A DNA stretch of 36,953 nt from RPQJ01 sp035691185 (GTDB taxonomy: Bacteria > Pseudomonadota > Gammaproteobacteria > Steroidobacterales > Steroidobacteraceae), in contig DASSJN010000236.1 of the NCBI GenBank assembly GCA_035691185.1, forward strand, positions 1 through 36,953. The letters are read 5' to 3'. Each line of letters begins with the position of its first letter. Position 1 is the stretch's first letter. The notes under the pieces are model-generated. The model had not been told where the DNA came from. It searched no databases and saw nothing but the letters and a program-made list of their open reading frames with translations. The position numbers and the translations under genes were made by a program. Positions 23,810 through 32,085 of the stretch are shown piece after piece.

Positions 23810-24677
23810 ACTGTCCCGTCACCAGGCGTGCCACGGCCGAGATCTTCGCTTCCCGTTCGACGACGGGCGCCGTGCTCTCCGCGACATAGGCCGCAACCAC
23901 GACCGGTGCGGCGCCCGGCGGCCAGAGGACGCCGACGTCGTTGGCGCCGGTGTCGCTGGTGCCGGTTTTCTCGGCGATGCGCCAGCCCGCCGGCAGTCCC
24001 GACCGCAGCCTGCGGGCGCCCGTCGAGTTCGCCTGCATCCAGCGAACCAGCCGGGTGCGCGAAGCCTCGGTCAGCGCGTTGCCGAGCAGCAGCGTGCGCA
24101 CCGTCTGTGCCATGGCGCGTGGCGTCGTCGTGTCGAGCAACCGGTCGGCGTGGCCGGTGTTCAGTGCGGTCTCGGTGCGGTCCAGGCGCGTGACCGTGTC
24201 GCCGAGTCTGCGCAGGTAGGCCGTCAATGCCGGCGGCCCACCGAAGCTCGAGAGAATGAGGTTCGCCGCGGTGTTGTCGCTGGTCGTGAGCGTCGCCTCG
24301 CACAGCTCTGCCAGCGTGAGGCCGGGACCGTCGACGTGCTTTTCCGTGACGGGCGACCAGCTGACCAGGTCGGCGGGGGTGTATCGGATGCGGCGCTCGA
24401 GCGTCTCTTCGCCTGCATCGGCGCGGTGCAGCACCAGGGCGCATGCCAGCGTCTTGAACGAACTCAACATCAGGAAACGCTCGTCCGACCGGTGGCCGAA
24501 TTCGCGGCCGGTGGCGGTGTCGATCACGTGGATGCCGACGCGGTCCCCGTCCTCGAGTTCGCGCAAGGTCACCTCGAGAGGCTGTCCACGGTCGGCCGCG
24601 ACCGCGAGCACCGCTCGGCCGCACGCAGCCGATGCGCCGACGAGCGCTGAGGCGAGAAACGATCTCCGGTCGATCAC
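23808..24677 (-). CDS. Class A beta-lactamase
   Basis: A 289-residue exported serine beta-lactamase that hydrolyses beta-lactams in the periplasm. The N-terminus IDRRSFLASALVGASA has a twin arginine, suggesting Tat export. All class A motifs are present: S72-S-F-K75 (nucleophile and lysine), S133-D-N135, E169 with L172-N173 (the E166-xx-LN element) and K237-T-G239. Length is typical. The start is a GTG at 24675-24677; no in-frame ATG precedes it before the receptor gene ends. Codon use matches the neighbours and no mobile element or resistance-gene context is present, so it looks resident rather than recently acquired. The TonB receptor lies 65 bp upstream on the same strand and may share its transcript. 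Spectrum cannot be read from sequence here. Confidence 0.93.
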   Translation of the reverse strand: MIDRRSFLASALVGASAACGRAVLAVAADRGQPLEVTLRELEDGDRVGIHVIDTATGREFGHRSDERFLMLSSFKTLACALVLHRADAGEETLERRIRYTPADLVSWSPVTEKHVDGPGLTLAELCEATLTTSDNTAANLILSSFGGPPALTAYLRRLGDTVTRLDRTETALNTGHADRLLDTTTPRAMAQTVRTLLLGNALTEASRTRLVRWMQANSTGARRLRSGLPAGWRIAEKTGTSDTGANDVGVLWPPGAAPVVVAAYVAESTAPVVEREAKISAVARLVTGQ

Positions 24678-24742
24678 GCTGTCCTCGGCGTTGACGCTGC
24701 CCGGACGCGCATCTTAATCGCGCGCGCCGGCGAGGACGACGG

Positions 24743-27001
24743 TCAGAACGCGTAGTGCAGGGTCGCCGAGGCGTTGAAGCCGGGCTGCGTGTAGTACGGC
24801 ACGAGGACGTCGTCGGTCGTGCGGCCGCGTACGTCGGCCCACTCGATGTATTCCGCGTCCGTCAGGTTGAACAGCCCGAGGTTGAGCCGGAACCGCTCGG
24901 AGAAGCGCCAGTGCGCCAGCAGGTCGAGCGTCGCGTAGCCGTCCGTGCGGTAAAGGTCGGCCAGGCTCCTGTCCACCTCGCGCTGGGCCTCGACCGCGGT
25001 CACGACCAGTTCGCTGCCCCAACGCTGCGACGGCGCGTCGTAACGCAGCGCGAGCACGAGCCGCGGCGGGTCGATCGAGTTGAGCGGTTCGTCGCGCACC
25101 AGGTCCTTGCCCTGCGTCCACGACGCTGCGAGCCGGCCGGACCAGCCTTCGAGCGCCGGCGACCACGCGCCGAGGTCGGCGAGCGACGACAACTCCGCGC
25201 CGTAGATGCGCGCCTCGGCAACGTTCTGCGACTGGAACAGAGTGACGCCGGTCGCATCCGCGCCGATGTTGACCTTGGACTCGATGAAGTCGTCGTACTC
25301 GGTCTGGAACACGCTCGCGGTCAGGCTGAGCGCGGAGTTCCTCACGCGCAGGCCGAGTTCGTAGCCGTCGCTCGTCTCCGGATCGAGGTCGGGGTTCGGC
25401 ACCGCGCGAATGCGGAACAGCGGAATCTCGAGGCCGATGTTCACGTCCTCGGGCGGCGGCGAGCGGAAACCGTGTGCGTACTGGAAGAACGCGGTCAAGG
25501 CATCGTTGATGTGCCAGGTCGCCCCGAGCTTCGGCGCGAACGAGGTCTCCTCGACGCTGACCGCCGGCGCGGACGGATTGTCCTCGCGGTAGATGCGGTC
25601 GACGTCGGGTGACAGTTCGTAGTAATCGATGCGCAACGCGGGCACGAGCGTCCAGCGTGCGTTGGCCGGCCGGATCTCGTCCTGCACGAACACGCCGACC
25701 TCGGTCAGATCGGTGAGCGGCATGTCGCGCAGCGGAAAGTCCTCGCCGAGGATCGACGCAGTGGTCTCTCCCGTGTCGATCGTCGTCTGCAGGCCGTTGC
25801 GCAGTTCTTCGAGCCGCGTCCGCGTCGCTTCGACCCCGTAGACGAAATCGTGCGTAAGCGTGCTGGAACCGAGGCTCTTCGCAGCGGTGAACTCGGCGCC
25901 GAACGTCGCTTCGTCGTAGGCGAACGAGCGGTCCAGGTCCACCGCCGGCGAGCGCGGCGGCGCGGCGCGGCGCACCTCGTGGGTGTCCTGGTCGGTCTCG
26001 GTGCCCTGCCAGTAGGCACGCCAGTCGGCCGAATCGAACCAGCCGCCACCGGCCCCGAGCGCGTGGTCGATGCTGACGCGATGGCGCTGCATGCGGTCGT
26101 CGCCCTCGAGCAGCGTCGTGTTGACGAACCGGCCGACGCCCAGAAAGGCGTCGACGGCGGTCTGCTGCTCCAGACGGCCGCCTTCGAACGCGAGCGTGAG
26201 CGGCCCGCCGGCCACGTCGGACAGCACGTATTTCGCCAGCACCGCGTCGCTCGTGTACTCACGCGGGTCCGGCTCGACATCCGCCGCGGTGTCGACCTCG
26301 TGCCCTTCGCGGCGCACGTACCCGAGCAGCCAGTCGCCGGGCCCGGCCTGCCCCGCGAGCAGCGCCGCGGCGTGCCAGCCCTCGTCCTGCGAGTCGTAGC
26401 CGGCTTCCGTTCGCAGGCCGAGTGCCTCTCGGCCCTGCGATAGCAGATGCCGGGGCGCGAGCGTCCTCATCGCCACGATGCCGCCGATCGCCTCGCTGCC
26501 GTACAGCGACGAGGCCGGGCCGCGCAGGAACTCGACCCGCTCCACGAACGCGGTGTCCAGGAAGGCGCGACCGCTGTCCGCATAGCTGCCTACCGCGAAG
26601 CCGCCGGCCGCCGGGATGCCGTCGATTTCGACCGCGACGCGGTTGCCGCCCAGACCCCGGATCGAGAGGGAGTCGAGCCCGAATCGGAACGGGTCGTTGC
26701 GCACCGTCAGGCCGGGTTCGTAGCGCACGAGTTCGCGGATGTCCGAGGCGAGCGTGGCCTCGATGCGGGCCTGATCGACGACCGTCACGGTGGCGGCCAC
26801 GCGGGTCACGGGCGTGATGCGTCGCGCATAGACCGTCACCGTCTCGAGCGGATCGTCGGTCGCCGCAGCGGGCTCGGCGGCGGTCGTGGCAGCGCCGGCG
26901 GACAGCAGCACGCTGGCGAGCGCAAGTCGCAGGACACGCGACGGCCGGACGGAAGCGGGAGCGGGAGCGGTGCGCATCGGGTGGGCTCTTGTTCGTGTCA
27001 T
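24743..27001 (-). CDS. TonB-dependent outer-membrane receptor, haem/haemoglobin type
   Basis: A 752-residue receptor (with the start at 27001). A signal peptide with hydrophobic core LALASVLLSAGAATT is followed by the TonB-box region near ETVTVYARR. The plug domain runs to about residue 190, with VRNDPFRFGLDSLSIRGLGG and RGPASSLYGSEAIGGIVAM. The 22-strand barrel ends in the aromatic residue of HYAF. In the barrel, YAHGFRSPPPEDVNIG and, some 15 residues later, PNPDLDPETSDGYELG correspond to the FRAP and NPNL blocks of haem/haemoglobin receptors, where the FRAP-NPNL loop contacts haem. It would import haem or haem-protein iron with TonB-ExbBD, which are not in the window. The ATGs at 27001 and 26977 are both possible starts; neither has a clear ribosome site. 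A near-match DNR/ANR box lies about 68 bp upstream. Confidence 0.88.
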   Translation of the reverse strand: MTRTRAHPMRTAPAPASVRPSRVLRLALASVLLSAGAATTAAEPAAATDDPLETVTVYARRITPVTRVAATVTVVDQARIEATLASDIRELVRYEPGLTVRNDPFRFGLDSLSIRGLGGNRVAVEIDGIPAAGGFAVGSYADSGRAFLDTAFVERVEFLRGPASSLYGSEAIGGIVAMRTLAPRHLLSQGREALGLRTEAGYDSQDEGWHAAALLAGQAGPGDWLLGYVRREGHEVDTAADVEPDPREYTSDAVLAKYVLSDVAGGPLTLAFEGGRLEQQTAVDAFLGVGRFVNTTLLEGDDRMQRHRVSIDHALGAGGGWFDSADWRAYWQGTETDQDTHEVRRAAPPRSPAVDLDRSFAYDEATFGAEFTAAKSLGSSTLTHDFVYGVEATRTRLEELRNGLQTTIDTGETTASILGEDFPLRDMPLTDLTEVGVFVQDEIRPANARWTLVPALRIDYYELSPDVDRIYREDNPSAPAVSVEETSFAPKLGATWHINDALTAFFQYAHGFRSPPPEDVNIGLEIPLFRIRAVPNPDLDPETSDGYELGLRVRNSALSLTASVFQTEYDDFIESKVNIGADATGVTLFQSQNVAEARIYGAELSSLADLGAWSPALEGWSGRLAASWTQGKDLVRDEPLNSIDPPRLVLALRYDAPSQRWGSELVVTAVEAQREVDRSLADLYRTDGYATLDLLAHWRFSERFRLNLGLFNLTDAEYIEWADVRGRTTDDVLVPYYTQPGFNASATLHYAF

Positions 27002-27062
27002 TGGTGCGGCCAGCCGCGACCGGAGCATGATCGCAGCCTGAGCCCGGCCCGGCGCGGGGGCC

Positions 27063-27076
27063 ATGACCCAGATCAA
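27063..27076 (-). promoter_or_regulatory. Candidate DNR/ANR-type box before the TonB receptor
   Basis: Read on the minus strand this is TTGATCTGGGTCAT, one change from TTGA-N6-TCAA. Its centre (27069.5) is about 68 bp upstream of the receptor ATG at 27001. A class II start would fall near 27028, but the -10 position reads only CAGGCT. It could also influence metY, 187 bp away on the other side. Confidence 0.4.
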
Positions 27077-27206
27077 ATCCAGACGGTTGATTGTCCTCCC
27101 CGCGGCGTGCCGCTGCCGTCAGCGGCGGCCGACAGGACCACCCAGAACCGCAGGGCATGACCTGAGACCGCGCGTCGGCGATGCTGGGCCGTGGCGGCCG
27201 CTTCGG

Positions 27207-27212
27207 TACACT
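27207..27212 (+). promoter_or_regulatory. Possible -10 element of metY
   Basis: TACACT, the same hexamer as the nirS -10, lies 45 bp before the metY ATG. No convincing -35 is visible, so this is only a hint. Confidence 0.3.
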
Positions 27213-27256
27213 CCGCGCGCGCCCTCAAGGACTTTTCACTGGAGCCGATCCCGACC

Positions 27257-28528
27257 ATGAAGCTCGAGACCCTCGTCGTCCACGCAGGCTTCGCACCCGA
27301 CCCGGCCACCAAGGCCGTCGCGGTGCCGATCTACCAGACCACGTCGTACGCCTTCGACGACACCCAGCACGGCGCGGACCTGTTCGACCTCAAGGTCCCC
27401 GGCAACATCTACACGCGCATCATGAACCCGACCACGGACGTGCTCGAGAAGCGCGTCGCGGCGCTCGAGGGCGGCGTGGGGGCGCTGGCGCTGGCGTCGG
27501 GACAGGCGGCGGTCACGTACGCGATCCAGACCATCACGGAGGCCGGCCAGAACGTCATCAGTTCGTCCGCGCTCTACGGCGGGACCTACAACCTGTTCGC
27601 ACACACGTTCCCGCAGTACGGCATCCACGTGAAGTTCGCGGACCACCGCGACCCCGCGTCGTTCGAGCAGCTCATCGACGCGAACACGCGCGCGATCTTC
27701 TGCGAGTCGGTCGGCAACCCGGCCGGCAACGTCACCGACTTCGCGGCACTGGCCGAAGTGGCGCACCGCCACGGCGTACCGCTGATCGTCGACAACACCG
27801 TGCCCTCGCCGTACCTGTGCCGTCCGTTCGAGCACGGCGCCGACATCGTGGTGCATTCGCTCACGAAGTACCTCGGCGGGCACGGCACGAGCATCGGCGG
27901 CGCGCTGGTCGACTCGGGCAGGTTCCCGTGGGCACAGCACGCGGACAGATACCCGCGGCTCAATACGCCCGACGTCTCGTATCACGGCGTCGTCTACACG
28001 GAGGCCTTCGGCCCGGCGGCCTACATCGGCCGTGCGCGTGTCGTGCCGCTGCGCAACATGGGCGCGGCGATCTCCCCGTTCAACAGCTTCCTGATCCTGC
28101 AGGGCATCGAGACGCTCGCGCTGCGCATGGACCGCATCTGCGAGAACTCGCTTGCCGTGGCGACGTTCCTGCAGGAGCACCCGAAGGTGCGCTGGGTCAA
28201 CTACGCGGGGCTGCCCGACCACCCGAGCCACGCGCTCGCACAGAAATACATGGGCGGCCGCGCCTCTGGCATCCTCACGTTCGGCATCGAGGGCGGCCGC
28301 GCAGCCGGCGCACGGTTCCAGGACGCGCTCGGGCTGTTCGTCCGGCTCGTGAACATCGGCGACGCGAAATCGCTGGCCTGCCATCCCGCGAGCACGACGC
28401 ACCGGCAGCTGAACCCGGCCGAGCTGGCCAGGGCCGGCGTCAGCGAAGACATGGTGCGGCTGTCCGTGGGGATCGAGCACGTCGACGACCTCCTCGCCGA
28501 CCTGGAGCAGGCGCTGGCTGCTGCGTAG
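27257..28528 (+). CDS. metY: O-acetylhomoserine sulfhydrylase (O-acetylhomoserine aminocarboxypropyltransferase)
   Basis: A 423-residue PLP enzyme of the Cys/Met metabolism family that makes homocysteine from O-acetylhomoserine and sulfide in the cytoplasm. LETLVVHAGFAPDPATKAVAVPIYQTTSY at the N-terminus is split by the normal family spacing, then IYTRIMNPTTDVLEKRVAALEGG, YGGTYNLFAHTF and the PLP-lysine motif HSLTKYLGGHG with K204. Length matches MetY (about 425-430) rather than MetB/MetC (about 380-400). The frame is open from 27191, but ATG 27257 begins the conserved MKLETLVVHAGF and has GGAG upstream. A second, much longer member of the same fold follows after 27 bp, probably in the same operon. 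Confidence 0.93.
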   Translation: MKLETLVVHAGFAPDPATKAVAVPIYQTTSYAFDDTQHGADLFDLKVPGNIYTRIMNPTTDVLEKRVAALEGGVGALALASGQAAVTYAIQTITEAGQNVISSSALYGGTYNLFAHTFPQYGIHVKFADHRDPASFEQLIDANTRAIFCESVGNPAGNVTDFAALAEVAHRHGVPLIVDNTVPSPYLCRPFEHGADIVVHSLTKYLGGHGTSIGGALVDSGRFPWAQHADRYPRLNTPDVSYHGVVYTEAFGPAAYIGRARVVPLRNMGAAISPFNSFLILQGIETLALRMDRICENSLAVATFLQEHPKVRWVNYAGLPDHPSHALAQKYMGGRASGILTFGIEGGRAAGARFQDALGLFVRLVNIGDAKSLACHPASTTHRQLNPAELARAGVSEDMVRLSVGIEHVDDLLADLEQALAAA

Positions 28529-28555
28529 CGTCGGGTGTCTAGCTAAGATCGGCGG

Positions 28556-30385
28556 ATGACCGAACACACCACCGACTTCGCGCTGGCGCGCGAGCTGAGC
28601 CCGCGCCGCAACACGACCACCGCGACGGCCATTCCGGCACTCGTCGAAGAGCAGTTGCGGCATTTTGCGATCGACCCGCAGAGCGAGTTCGGCCGGCGCA
28701 TGGGCGAACTCGCCTTGCACCTCTACGCCGGCAACGCCGCGGCGCACCAGCTCTGGGACGTCGCCGTGCGCGAGCTCTCGGCGCTCGACCAGCGCGACCG
28801 CGTGGCCCGCTTCAACGCCAAGCGTTTCCTGTGCTTCCAGCTCGCCAAGATCCTCGACACGCTGCAGAATCCGCTGCGCAAGACCTACCAGTCGTTGCTG
28901 CACGATCCGACGCAGGCGGCCGCGAAGGGCCCGTACCCGATCTTCGACAACGTCGCGGCGATCTTCAGCGCGACGCCGGTCATCGCGCGGACCGCGACCT
29001 ACCTCTATGCGTGCACCGAGTGGGTCGAGGACGCGTTCAAGGGGCGCGAGCCGCTGCTCGAGATCTACTCGCGCCTGCTCAACCCGACGTCGATCAGCCT
29101 CGCGAACCACATCGTCGACCTGGAGGCCGGCCCGCTCGCGGGCGAGTACCTTGCCTGGAACTTCAATTCCGGCATGGCTGCGATCGACACGACCCTGGCG
29201 AACCTGGTCGGGTTCCAGGACGTCGTGCTCGCCAGCCGCAACGTCTACGGCGGCACGTACCAGCTGCTGCACGACTGGTACGGCAAGAAGAGCAACCTCG
29301 ACCTCGCGGTGGAGTGGTTCGACGGATTCACGGTCGAGGAGTTTTCGCGCGCGCTCGGGGGCGTGCGTGCCAGGCACCGGGCGCGGCTCGAACGCGGGCG
29401 TGGCATCTACGTGTTCCTCGAGTCGCCGTGCAATCCGCACGGCTACGTGCTGGACGTGCCGGCGATCTGCCGCGCGGCGCACGAACTCGGTCTCACCGTG
29501 ATCGTCGACGCCACGGTCGGCACGCCGGTGCTGCAACCGGTGCTGCGTCGTGAAGACCCGATGGAGCGGCCGGACTTCGTGATCCATTCGTACACCAAGG
29601 ATCTTGCGGGCGCCGGCACGACCACGGCCGGCGTCTGCATCGGACGCAACGAGCGCATGTTCATTCCCAAGGGCGAGTCCGTCACCGCGCCCGGCCCCGA
29701 CGGCAAGCCGCGCACCTTCGTCTGGGACGAGAGCCTGTTCTGGAACGTGTACTACGTGAAGGGCGCGTTCCTCGACGCGGACAAGGCGTTCGAGGTCATC
29801 AACGGCACGCGCACCGTGGAGTTGCGCGTGCTGCACAAGGCGATCAACACGACGGTGCTCGCGCGCGCACTCGCCAGACATCCCGCCATCGGCGTGCGCT
29901 GCGGCGCGGTCGAGGGCAACGAGAACTTCGCGCTGCGCGAGCGGCAGATGTTCCTCGGCCTGCCGGCGCCGCTGTTCACGATCGACCTCGACACCGACAT
30001 GGGACGCCGCGTCGGCCGCCACGCGTTCCAGCGCTTCTTCGACTGCCTCGAGCCCGCGTTCGGGCTGCAGGTCACGCTCGGGCAGTCGAACACCGTCGTC
30101 GTCTGCCCGGCGCTGACCAGCCACTCCGAGCTCTCGGAACAGGCGCTGCGTGACGCGGGGATCACGCCGACGACGATCCGGATTTCCGTGGGCGACGAAG
30201 ACCCGCGCGCGCTGCTGGCGCACCTGATGAAGGCCGCGGAAATCGCGATCGAGCCCGATCATCCGGGCTTCGCGTCGCACTTCGCACCGCCGCAGGAAAT
30301 CGACGCGCTCTACGAGTCCGTGTATGTCGACGTGCACCGCCGGCTCGCGGCGAGCCGTCCGCGCATGACGCAGTTGTTGAGCTGA
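28556..30385 (+). CDS. Long Cys/Met-metabolism PLP enzyme with N-terminal extension
   Basis: A 609-residue fold-type I PLP protein. The core, about residues 175-570, contains NFNSGMAAIDTTLANLVG, YGGTYQLLHDWY, VFLESPCNPHGYVLDVPAIC and the PLP site HSYTKDLAGAGTTTAG with K348. This order matches the cystathionine synthase/lyase family. The enzyme is about 200 residues longer than MetY because of a helical N-terminal region of about 170 residues (HFAIDPQSEFGRRMGELALHLYAGN onward) with no family I recognise, plus an insert after the lysine (FIPKGESVTAPGPDGKPRTF). The adjacent metY suggests a sulfur amino acid reaction, but the substrate is unknown. TAAGAT at 28544-28549 just before the ATG could be a -10 giving an almost leaderless message; otherwise it is read from the metY promoter. 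Confidence 0.85.
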   Translation: MTEHTTDFALARELSPRRNTTTATAIPALVEEQLRHFAIDPQSEFGRRMGELALHLYAGNAAAHQLWDVAVRELSALDQRDRVARFNAKRFLCFQLAKILDTLQNPLRKTYQSLLHDPTQAAAKGPYPIFDNVAAIFSATPVIARTATYLYACTEWVEDAFKGREPLLEIYSRLLNPTSISLANHIVDLEAGPLAGEYLAWNFNSGMAAIDTTLANLVGFQDVVLASRNVYGGTYQLLHDWYGKKSNLDLAVEWFDGFTVEEFSRALGGVRARHRARLERGRGIYVFLESPCNPHGYVLDVPAICRAAHELGLTVIVDATVGTPVLQPVLRREDPMERPDFVIHSYTKDLAGAGTTTAGVCIGRNERMFIPKGESVTAPGPDGKPRTFVWDESLFWNVYYVKGAFLDADKAFEVINGTRTVELRVLHKAINTTVLARALARHPAIGVRCGAVEGNENFALRERQMFLGLPAPLFTIDLDTDMGRRVGRHAFQRFFDCLEPAFGLQVTLGQSNTVVVCPALTSHSELSEQALRDAGITPTTIRISVGDEDPRALLAHLMKAAEIAIEPDHPGFASHFAPPQEIDALYESVYVDVHRRLAASRPRMTQLLS

Positions 30386-30428
30386 ACGGGGGCGGCGGAG
30401 GACGGCGGCGCGGGCCCCGCGCGCAGCG

Positions 30429-30842
30429 TCAGGCGTCGCGCGACAGGGGCCTGACGACGGTTGCGTGCAGGAATCCTTTGGTCGGGGTGAACCCGATGCG
30501 GCGACGCGCCTGCTCGAGGCGTGCCGCCTCGTCGTCGCCGACGAGCCTGACCGCGGCCGGCACGTGCAGCGAGCCATAATGGCCCCTGCCGGATCCCTCG
30601 ATTCCGCGGCGATCGCCAGACGGCTGCGCGGGACGTGCCTGCCAGTACCGCGGCGGCTCCGACCGGCGGGCGGGCCGTCGCGGCCGCGAGGTCCGCAGCA
30701 GCGGCGCGAGATTGTGCGGGCCCGGCACGTAGGCCGAGGTGTCGAACCAGGTCATCGAATCGGCCCAGGGGCGGCGGGACCACCAGCCCAGGGACACGTG
30801 CAGGTTCAGGCGGAAGAGAGTCGTGGCTCGCAAAGAGGGCAT
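30429..30842 (-). CDS. Hypothetical protein
   Basis: A 137-codon frame that fills most of the gap between the PLP gene and the FUSC-like gene. I do not recognise it. The N-terminal 50 residues (RLNLHVSLGWWSRRPWADSM, then FDTSAYVPGPHNLAPLL) and the C-terminal 50 (HYGSLHVPAAVRLVGDDEAA, then RRIGFTPTKGFLHATVV) look like real protein, with G/C-ending codons as in the neighbours. The middle is rich in Arg and Pro and may be disordered. There is no signal peptide, membrane segment or ribosome site. It lies 90 bp downstream of the FUSC-like gene on the same strand. The opposite-strand frame over 30465-30911 looks less natural. Coding is likelier than not, but not certain. Confidence 0.5.
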   Translation of the reverse strand: MPSLRATTLFRLNLHVSLGWWSRRPWADSMTWFDTSAYVPGPHNLAPLLRTSRPRRPARRSEPPRYWQARPAQPSGDRRGIEGSGRGHYGSLHVPAAVRLVGDDEAARLEQARRRIGFTPTKGFLHATVVRPLSRDA

Positions 30843-30932
30843 ACTGACGGCGTGGTGCGCAAAGCGGCGGCGTCAGCTGACGATAACCAAGGCCGTCACG
30901 ACAAACTGTGAGAAGCCTCCGGTTTCGCGTGG

Positions 30933-31853
30933 TCAGACGACGGCATGACCTGCGTCGGGCCGCAGCGTCCAGAGCACCCACTTGCCGAGCACGGTGGACA
31001 CCGCGACCACCATGAATGCCAGCAACGTGGACTCCAGGTAGTGCGCCGGTGCGTAGTTCTGGTCGTCGGAGGCGAGCAGCACGAGCACGGGCGTGAACAG
31101 GAACCCCTGCAGCCATGCCCGCTCGCGTCCCGACATGACGAGGCCGAGCAACAGCACGATTGCGCATGCCGCACGCAGTGCCGGTTCGGCGATCGGTTCG
31201 AGCAGGGACAGCCCGAGCAGCGTTGCGGCGAGCGCCAGGGCGAGCCGGCCGACGGCGCGTCCCGGGGTGCTCGCCAGCCAGGGCTCGCCCAGCGCCGCCA
31301 CGGTCAGCGGCAACCACCACACTTCGTCGATGGCCAGCGCTCGCGCCGTGAACCACGCGACGAGCACGAGTACGGCGAGCAGCATCGAATAGCCCAGGGC
31401 GGTCTGCGAGTTGACGGCGAGCGTGTGCGTCGTGAGCCCGCGCCCGACGGTCTGCACGATCAGCACGCCGTACGCACACCCCGCGAACATCGCGAGCGAC
31501 TGCTGCGCGGCGACGGCGGCAGTGGCGGGTTCGCAGGCGCCGATCAGCACGGCAGCCAGCACGGCAAGGAGTCCGCGATGGTAGCCCAGCGAACTCGCGG
31601 CCCCGGTGGCGGCCGCGACCGCGACGATCAGCGCAGCCACGCCGTCGGTGAAGTTGGCGGTGATCGCGGCGGCGGCGTAGACGAGCGGAATCAGGACGCC
31701 GAACGGCGCGAGGTGCCGCGCCTGCACGCCGAGGTGGAACGCGAGCACGGTGCCGAGCACGCTGTAGTGCGCGAACCGGTCGTAACCCGTCGCATAGGCG
31801 GCCGTCGCCGGCAGGACCAGCAGGGCAACCAGCACCATGGCTCGCGCATTCAT
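30933..31853 (-). CDS. Polytopic membrane protein, FUSC-like
   Basis: A 306-residue protein made almost entirely of hydrophobic segments, about ten in two blocks of five with a short hydrophilic joint (STPGRAVGRL) between them. The two-block layout resembles the membrane part of FUSC/aromatic acid efflux proteins, without their large cytosolic domain. ESTLLAFMVVAVSTVLGKW near the end is a further resemblance. Export of aromatic or fusaric-acid-like compounds would be the family guess; no partner membrane-fusion protein is nearby. The frame is open from 31952, but ATG 31853 preceded by GGGAGG (31865-31870) gives a start right at the first helix. It diverges from the S41 lipoprotein gene across 232 bp. 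Confidence 0.65.
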   Translation of the reverse strand: MNARAMVLVALLVLPATAAYATGYDRFAHYSVLGTVLAFHLGVQARHLAPFGVLIPLVYAAAAITANFTDGVAALIVAVAAATGAASSLGYHRGLLAVLAAVLIGACEPATAAVAAQQSLAMFAGCAYGVLIVQTVGRGLTTHTLAVNSQTALGYSMLLAVLVLVAWFTARALAIDEVWWLPLTVAALGEPWLASTPGRAVGRLALALAATLLGLSLLEPIAEPALRAACAIVLLLGLVMSGRERAWLQGFLFTPVLVLLASDDQNYAPAHYLESTLLAFMVVAVSTVLGKWVLWTLRPDAGHAVV

Positions 31854-31864
31854 GTCCGGATACG

Positions 31865-31870
31865 CCTCCC
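31865..31870 (-). promoter_or_regulatory. Shine-Dalgarno site of the FUSC-like gene
   Basis: GGGAGG on the minus strand, 11 nt before the ATG at 31853. It argues against the longer frame starting at 31952. Confidence 0.6.
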
Positions 31871-32085
31871 CCGAGAGCGATTCCCCCACCCCGGCCCCGC
31901 CCGGCGCGCCAGAACGTGCAATTTCGCTGCCACCATTATCGTCTTGCGGCAAATCAGCAACTTACGGTCCGCTGCGCCGTGCGTCGCCGATGATATGTAA
32001 AAAAGGCCGACGAGATCTTCGCGGCATCCTCTGGCCGACCACCCGGCGGTGAGGGACACTCGCGGGCGACCGCGACAGGACCGCC

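Noticed and set aside
23808..24677. Beta-lactamase as a recently acquired resistance gene
   Set aside because: No insertion sequence, integron site, repeats or base-composition break is seen around it.
27236..30577. 1113-codon open frame on the minus strand
   Set aside because: It lies antisense to metY and the long PLP gene, both strongly supported. Its translation is dominated by Arg, His, Val and Asp with no domain, as expected for a shadow frame in high-GC DNA.
31986..32032. A-run with GGCCGAC repeats as a terminator of the FUSC-like or S41 gene
   Set aside because: The two GGCCGAC copies are direct, not inverted, so no stem forms, and both genes point away from this region.
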